A DNA stretch of 64,000 nucleotides from Verrucomicrobiaceae bacterium (GTDB taxonomy: Bacteria > Verrucomicrobiota > Verrucomicrobiia > Verrucomicrobiales > Verrucomicrobiaceae). Positions within the stretch are counted from its first letter, which is position 1. Each line of letters starts with the position of its first letter. The notes under the pieces were generated by a model, which was not told the origin of the DNA, ran no database searches, and worked only from the letters and a program-made list of their open reading frames with translations. Positions 59,733-64,000 of the stretch are shown here, piece after piece. Position numbers and translations under genes: made by a program. The stretch covers positions 124,001 through 188,000 of the forward strand of contig JAEUHN010000009.1 in assembly GCA_016795365.1 (NCBI GenBank), in the 5' to 3' direction.

Positions 59733-60617
59733 TTTGGAATTGGCATCGACCTCGGTGGCACGCGCATCAAGTCGGCGCGCTTCGATCTCGCGACGGGGCA
59801 ATTGCTTGCCACCGCGATGACACCGACTCGTGATGGTGAACGCGTCGATGGCGTGCCTGCTTTTGCGTTGGGTGTGAGGGAGTTGGTGCAGCGTCACGAA
59901 GCCGAGATGGGAGCGAAGGCGAGTGTGGTGGGCGTTTCGGCACCGGGCTTGGCGGATCGCGATGGCTCGTGCATTCGCTTCATGCCGGGGAAGCTCGATG
60001 GCCTGGAGAACCTCGTGTGGCGCGACTTCCTGCAATGCAACGCGAAGTGCCTCAACGATGCGCACGCGGCGTTGATGGGGGAGATTTGGCAAGGCGCGGC
60101 GAAGGACAAACGCGATGTGGTGATGCTCACGCTCGGCACCGGCGTGGGTGGCGCGGTCGTGTGCGACGGCCGGTTGATCCAGGGACACATCGGTCGTGCA
60201 GGACACCTCGGGCATCTCAGTGTGGCGATGGATGATCCGCCCAGTATCATCGGCATGCCGGGCGCGATCGAGTATCAGATCGGCAACGGCTACCTCGCCC
60301 AGCGCACGAACGGTCGCTTCCAGATGACCAGCGATCTGCTCTCCGCCGTGGGCGCGGGCGATGCGTTTGCGAAGCAAGTGTGGGATCGCTCGATCCAATC
60401 GCTCGCCACCACGATCGCGGGCTTGATCAACGCCTTCGATCCCGAAGTCGTCGTGCTGGGTGGAGGCATCGCGAATGCATGGGAATCGATCGACGCGCCG
60501 CTGAAGTCGTGGCTCGGGAAGATCGAATGGCGCCCCGGTGGTCATCGTGTGCCGGTGATCCATGCCACGCTCGGCGAATGGGCCGGGTGCTATGGCGCGG
60601 TTCACTTTGCGAAGTGA
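59694..60617 (+). CDS. ROK-family sugar kinase-like protein lacking the zinc cysteines
   Basis: 307 residues from ATG 59694 (or 318 from ATG 59661). The ATP site is GIGIDLGGTRIKSA (15-28), the catalytic Asp is D122 in CLNDAHAALMGE, and TLGTGVGGAVVCDG is the second phosphate motif. ROK kinases phosphorylate hexoses such as glucose or N-acetylmannosamine. The conserved His survives (GHLGHL), but the C-x-C-G-x-x-G-C zinc motif reads S-I-I-G-M-P-G-A at 184-191: all three cysteines are gone. The first 14 residues are encoded by the heptamer repeat. The 3' end overlaps the convergent Mpv17-like gene by 16 bases. Confidence 0.82.
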   Translation: MSESSSFSIHPSSFGIGIDLGGTRIKSARFDLATGQLLATAMTPTRDGERVDGVPAFALGVRELVQRHEAEMGAKASVVGVSAPGLADRDGSCIRFMPGKLDGLENLVWRDFLQCNAKCLNDAHAALMGEIWQGAAKDKRDVVMLTLGTGVGGAVVCDGRLIQGHIGRAGHLGHLSVAMDDPPSIIGMPGAIEYQIGNGYLAQRTNGRFQMTSDLLSAVGAGDAFAKQVWDRSIQSLATTIAGLINAFDPEVVVLGGGIANAWESIDAPLKSWLGKIEWRPGGHRVPVIHATLGEWAGCYGAVHFAK

Positions 60618-61309
60618 CCGTCGTCGTCCTTTGCTCGTGCCATCAGGGTCACGAGCAAGATAAAGAAGGTCATCACCACCGCGAAGAGCGGGAACTGCAA
60701 AGCCGCAGGCAGGCTGTAGATCAGCGCCAGCGCGGGGATCCAGATCAGCCAGTTCGTCACCAGCACCGTGGGACAAGTGTGCAGCCAGAAGTCACGGTTC
60801 AAAGAGGCACGCGTGCGTGTGATCGAGCCACCGTTGTCAACCCAGCGCAGCGCGATCAGATACGTGGGCACGAACCACAGGGGACTCATCACGAACTGAT
60901 CGGTCGCCACTTTCTTGAGCAGCGTCGCTGCGTCGTTGCCCGTGCCATAAAGCCAGCCCATCGCACGGTAGAACAAATCAATCTCCATCCCTCGGTAGCC
61001 CCAGAAGAGCACCAGCAGCAGCACACGCTTCAGCCTTCCCTCCGAAGGCAGCACACCGCGCCACCACTGCACCAAGCTGGGCATCAGCACGGCAGCGAAG
61101 ATGGTGGAGACCAGCGAGAACGCATACGACCAGCGCTCCTTGAACTCGCCCACTGCCTGCCACACACCAGCGACCGAAGGCATCATGTAGTAGCTGGCCA
61201 CCAGCGCGACGACGAGCACGTTTAGCAACACGCACGGCACCCGGTTCTGGCGGAACGCCGCGCCAATGGTAGCAAGCACACCGGGGGTGGATTGATGAGG
61301 GTCGGACAT
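60602..61309 (-). CDS. Mpv17/PMP22-like integral membrane protein
   Basis: 235 residues with five or six hydrophobic helices. Two blocks fit the Mpv17/PMP22 family of eukaryotic peroxisomal and mitochondrial membrane proteins: LLKKVATDQFVMSPLWF (130-146; family K-x-x-x-D-Q-x4-P) and LNRDFW with VLVTNWLIWIPALALIYSLP (170-201; family R-D-Y...T-N-W-x-x-W-P...F-x-x-V-P). Human MPV17 has DALKKMLLDQ and LITNYYLWP at the same places. An extra N-terminal helix pair is present. Start ATG 61309. Function in bacteria unknown; the human protein is described as a membrane channel. Confidence 0.6.
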   Translation of the reverse strand: MSDPHQSTPGVLATIGAAFRQNRVPCVLLNVLVVALVASYYMMPSVAGVWQAVGEFKERWSYAFSLVSTIFAAVLMPSLVQWWRGVLPSEGRLKRVLLLVLFWGYRGMEIDLFYRAMGWLYGTGNDAATLLKKVATDQFVMSPLWFVPTYLIALRWVDNGGSITRTRASLNRDFWLHTCPTVLVTNWLIWIPALALIYSLPAALQFPLFAVVMTFFILLVTLMARAKDDDGHFAK

Positions 61310-61425
61310 GGGCAGGGCTTCATTCCTGTGATTGGGCGATGACGCAACCTGAAGACAACGTGAAGAAGGTTCTTCACAACCAGGCTTGTAGTATCCTGTT
61401 GAATCCATCACTCAGGAGCACTGCC

Positions 61426-62925
61426 ATGATTCGACTTCTCTCACTTCTCGTAATCGCCCACATAATGGGCGCAATGGCGCAGGCTCAGCAGCGCAACGTG
61501 CTGCTCATCATCGCGGACGATTATGGCATCGACAGTAGCAGCCTCTACAACACGACACCGCCTGCCGCCGGACTGCCTCCCACACCGAACATCGCGGCGC
61601 TGGCAACAGGCGGCATCAAATTCCAGAATGCGTATGCCTGCCCCGTTTGCTCGCCCACTCGGGCGGCCATCATGACGGGGCGTCGCGGCTTCCGCACGGG
61701 CGTGGGCGATGTGATTGCTCCAGGCTCAGCGAACGGACAACTCACCGCAGCAGAAACCACGCTGCCCGAGATCTTCGCAGCCAATGCTTCGCTGGGCTAC
61801 TCGCTGGCCATGTTCGGCAAATGGCACCTCGCGACGGGAGCGGCCACACCTTACACCGTCGGTGGCTGGCCCTACTTCGCTGGAACCATCCCGGGCGCAC
61901 TGACCAGCTACACCAACTACACGAAGATCATCAACAACGCGGGCAGTGTGACTCAGACCGCCAACTACAGCGTGTATGCGACCACCGACGTGCGTCAGGA
62001 TGCAGCCACATGGATCAGCCAGCGCACGGGACCTTGGTTTGCGTGGGTGGCCTTCAATGCCGGGCACACACCCTTTCATGTGCCGCCCACCAACCTTCAC
62101 AGCTACGGCAGTCCCACGGGAAATCGAAACCGCTACGAAGCATCCATCGAAGCGATGGACACGGAAATCGGCAACCTCCTGGCCTCCGTGAATCGCAGCA
62201 CCACGATGATCATTTTCATCGGTGACAATGGCACCGCTGGGCAGGTGATTCAGTCGCCTTACAACTCGACTCGCGCCAAAGGATCGGTGTATGAAGGCGG
62301 CACGCGTGTGCCCTTCATCATCAACGGTCCCGATGTGGTGTCGCCGGGCCGAACGGTGACGGAGTTCGTGCATGTGGTGGACTTGTTCGCCACCATCCTC
62401 GACATCGCTGGCATCCCCAGCACCGCAGATGACTCGCGCAGCCTCAAGCCCTTGCTGCAAAACCAGACCGACACGCGAGATCGGAGCTTCAATGAACTTT
62501 TCAGCGCTGACGATCCGACGAGCGGAGGTCGCACCTTGCGAGACAGCCGCTACAAACTCGCCCGCCTGAACAACGGCACGGAGGAGTTCTATGATCTGCA
62601 AACAGATCCGTATGAGGCCACCAATCTGATCAGCGTGATGACCACCGAGCAGCAGAGCTACTACCACCGCCTGAAGTATGAACTCGGCAGCTATTCCACG
62701 AGTGCCGTGCCTGCGGTGACGAATCCGGTGAAGGGCACCTCGTTCTCGATGAGTCTGGCCCATGAATCGGGCAAGACTTACACGCTGTGGCGCTGCACGG
62801 ACCTCGCGAGCGGCTTCTGGGCACCCGTGAGCAGCGCCTCACAGTCGATCAACGGAGCTACCATCACACTCACCGATCCCACACCCCCAGCCGACCGCGC
62901 CTTCTACTCGGCGATGAAGGAGTGA
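61426..62925 (+). CDS. Formylglycine-type sulfatase with C-terminal beta module, exported
   Basis: 499 residues. Signal peptide (MIRLLSLLVIAHIMGAMAQA). The metal site starts with VLLIIADDYGIDSSSLY; the modified Cys is C75 in C-S-P-T-R (CxPxR); MFGKWHLATG and FIGDNGTAGQ follow. Residues ~440-499 form a module (SGKTYTLWRCTDLASGFWAPV...DRAFYSAM) resembling the end of the peroxidase at 51814, and may be for sorting or substrate binding. The ribosome binding site AGGAG lies 8 bases before the ATG, the best Shine-Dalgarno seen in the window. Substrate probably a sulfated glycan. Confidence 0.9.
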   Translation: MIRLLSLLVIAHIMGAMAQAQQRNVLLIIADDYGIDSSSLYNTTPPAAGLPPTPNIAALATGGIKFQNAYACPVCSPTRAAIMTGRRGFRTGVGDVIAPGSANGQLTAAETTLPEIFAANASLGYSLAMFGKWHLATGAATPYTVGGWPYFAGTIPGALTSYTNYTKIINNAGSVTQTANYSVYATTDVRQDAATWISQRTGPWFAWVAFNAGHTPFHVPPTNLHSYGSPTGNRNRYEASIEAMDTEIGNLLASVNRSTTMIIFIGDNGTAGQVIQSPYNSTRAKGSVYEGGTRVPFIINGPDVVSPGRTVTEFVHVVDLFATILDIAGIPSTADDSRSLKPLLQNQTDTRDRSFNELFSADDPTSGGRTLRDSRYKLARLNNGTEEFYDLQTDPYEATNLISVMTTEQQSYYHRLKYELGSYSTSAVPAVTNPVKGTSFSMSLAHESGKTYTLWRCTDLASGFWAPVSSASQSINGATITLTDPTPPADRAFYSAMKE

Positions 62926-63009
62926 CCGCATTCACAATGCGTTCAGCGTTGCCTGGAACATGCAGCTTCACGTTGTCAGCGGCAACAGCCTCCCCTTAGT
63001 TCTGGGCAC

Positions 63010-63789
63010 ATGACTCCTGCCGAAGACTACCTCACCAAGAGCGAAGGCCTGATCGCCCGTGTGCGCGAGCAGCTGCCCCTTATTCACCAAGCTGCTGATT
63101 TGTTCGCAGGGACCATCTTGAAGGGGCAGATGGTGCATGTGTTTGGCTCCGGGCACAGTCGCATCATGGTCGAGGAGATGTGGCCGCGTTATGGATCGTT
63201 CCCAGGGTTTAATCCGATCGTCGAGCTTTCGCTCACGTTTCACAACCTCGTCGTCGGCGCGAATGGCCAGAGGCAGGCGATGTTCCTGGAGAACGTCCGT
63301 GGTTTCGCCGCCCGCATACTGCGCAATTTTGATCTCAAGCAAGGCGACAGCGCACTGATCATTTCATCGGGCGGATGCAACGTGGTGCCGGTGGAGATGG
63401 CAGAGGAGTTTCAGCGACGAGGCGTGAAGGTGGTGGCCATCATCAGCACCACGCACAGCGAGGCAAGCACCAGCAAGCACCGCGATGGCAAGAAGCTGCA
63501 AGACTTCGCCGACCTCGTGCTCGACACCGGTGCTCCAGTGGGCGACGCGATGGTCCGCGTGGATGGACTTGAGACACCAGTAGCACCCGGCAGCACCGTG
63601 GGCGGATGCCTGCTAATCAACACAATCAAAGCCGAGGTGGCTGCACGCCTGACGAAAGCGGGCCAGCCTCCGAAAGTGCTCACCGCCGGGGCTGTGTGCG
63701 GAGCCGATAAGGCCACGGAGCTATTCGAAGCTGCGTATGACGAGCACGCGCGTCGCATCGCGAAGTATTACCAGAACCTTGGAGCCTAA
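63010..63789 (+). CDS. SIS-domain protein (UPF0309 family)
   Basis: 259 residues. The sugar-isomerase (SIS) domain has HVFGSGHSRIMVEEMWPR (a phosphosugar-binding loop), SALIISSGGCNVVPVEMAEEFQRRGVKVVAIIS and HRDGKKLQDFADLVLDTGAP. This is the layout of UPF0309 proteins, whose ligand is thought to be a phosphorylated sugar. It precedes the MetE-like gene by 6 bases, so the two are one operon. Enzymatic activity unknown. Confidence 0.85.
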   Translation: MTPAEDYLTKSEGLIARVREQLPLIHQAADLFAGTILKGQMVHVFGSGHSRIMVEEMWPRYGSFPGFNPIVELSLTFHNLVVGANGQRQAMFLENVRGFAARILRNFDLKQGDSALIISSGGCNVVPVEMAEEFQRRGVKVVAIISTTHSEASTSKHRDGKKLQDFADLVLDTGAPVGDAMVRVDGLETPVAPGSTVGGCLLINTIKAEVAARLTKAGQPPKVLTAGAVCGADKATELFEAAYDEHARRIAKYYQNLGA

Positions 63790-63795
63790 CATTTT

Positions 63796-64000
63796 ATGCA
63801 CTCCCAACCTCTCCGCACCTCTGTCATCGGCAGCTACCCGTTTCCTGGCTGGCTGGAGTTTGCTTCGAAACATCTCGATCAGTTCGGCAGTGCCGACATT
63901 GAGGAGATGCAGGATGATGCTGCTCGCGTGGCCATCGACGACCAGCTTGATGCCGACCTGGATGTGATCACCGACGGCGAGCAGACGCGCTTTGATTTCA
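63796..64000 (+). CDS. Cobalamin-independent methionine synthase-like protein, cut by right window edge
   Basis: Only the first 68 residues are visible. LRTSVIGSYPFPGWLEFA and DVITDGEQTRFDF match the start of the C-terminal (catalytic, zinc) domain of MetE and its short stand-alone relatives. The protein starts directly with this domain, so it is a MetE-like short form rather than full two-domain MetE. It follows the SIS gene by 6 bases. Whether the zinc ligands are intact cannot be seen. Confidence 0.75.
   Translation, partial: MHSQPLRTSVIGSYPFPGWLEFASKHLDQFGSADIEEMQDDAARVAIDDQLDADLDVITDGEQTRFDF

Noticed and set aside
62927-62941. CGCATT-cac-AATGCG hairpin after the second sulfatase as a terminator
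   Set aside because: A six-base stem with no following T run; too weak to call.

Overview
The window is a high-GC stretch of a bacterial chromosome, most likely from the Verrucomicrobiota (Prosthecobacter/Verrucomicrobium-like). The evidence is the gene content: a DUF1549/DUF1553 protein with an SHD1-type N-terminus, Gloeobacter-Verrucomicrobium (GloVer) propeller repeats, two exported FGly-type sulfatases, very large exported TPR proteins, and a shared C-terminal beta module on secreted enzymes. These are combined with Gram-negative envelope genes (LolA-like, PagL-like, LpxL-like). No tRNA, rRNA, prophage, insertion sequence or CRISPR array was found. Taxonomy is an inference from gene families, not from a marker gene.

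Layout. 1-4.3 kb: truncated FAD oxidoreductase, divergent LacI-type regulator with a palindromic operator between them, a DUF6882-type protein and the DUF1549 protein. 4.4-19.2 kb: a ~2030-residue TPR protein, YbjQ and a small membrane protein, an ABC-F ATPase, two small exported proteins, a beta-propeller lactonase, a sulfatase, and a second TPR protein. 19.3-23.4 kb: a PerR-like regulator followed by sufC-sufB-sufD, preceded by a perfect 7-1-7 Per/Fur box. 23.5-27.5 kb: YicC, a small protein, gamma-glutamyltransferase and a DapA-family protein. 27.5-34.9 kb: an unusual divergent lipid cassette with a deacetylase and LpxL-type acyltransferase on one side, and flavin halogenase-like protein, LolA-like, PagL-like, adenylate-forming ligase and a second halogenase-like protein on the other, three junctions overlapping as ATGA.

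34.9-46.2 kb: phosphatase, hisI, kelch mutarotase-like protein, DUF3592 protein, recJ, a 16-unit 21-bp palindromic tandem array, a purS-like/purL/purQ operon in which the PurS-like protein looks like a covalent double PurS, a PLP enzyme, RidA and a lone E1-beta subunit. 46.3-57.3 kb: a GloVer-repeat protein, a five-bladed-propeller protein, a di-haem peroxidase, a lipoprotein carbonic anhydrase, trigger factor with a clear terminator, and an MFS transporter. 57.3-64 kb: a 679-bp non-coding interval holding a degenerate 41-bp tandem array and a perfect Rex-type operator in front of a lone nuoE, then an SDR, a ROK-family protein lacking the zinc cysteines, an Mpv17/PMP22-like membrane protein, a sulfatase, a SIS-domain protein and the start of a MetE-like gene.

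The strongest leads for something undescribed are the halogenase/acyltransferase/deacylase cassette, the 41-bp and 21-bp arrays, the double-PurS protein and the Mpv17-like protein. Redox control recurs: a Per/Fur box on the suf block and a Rex box on nuoE.
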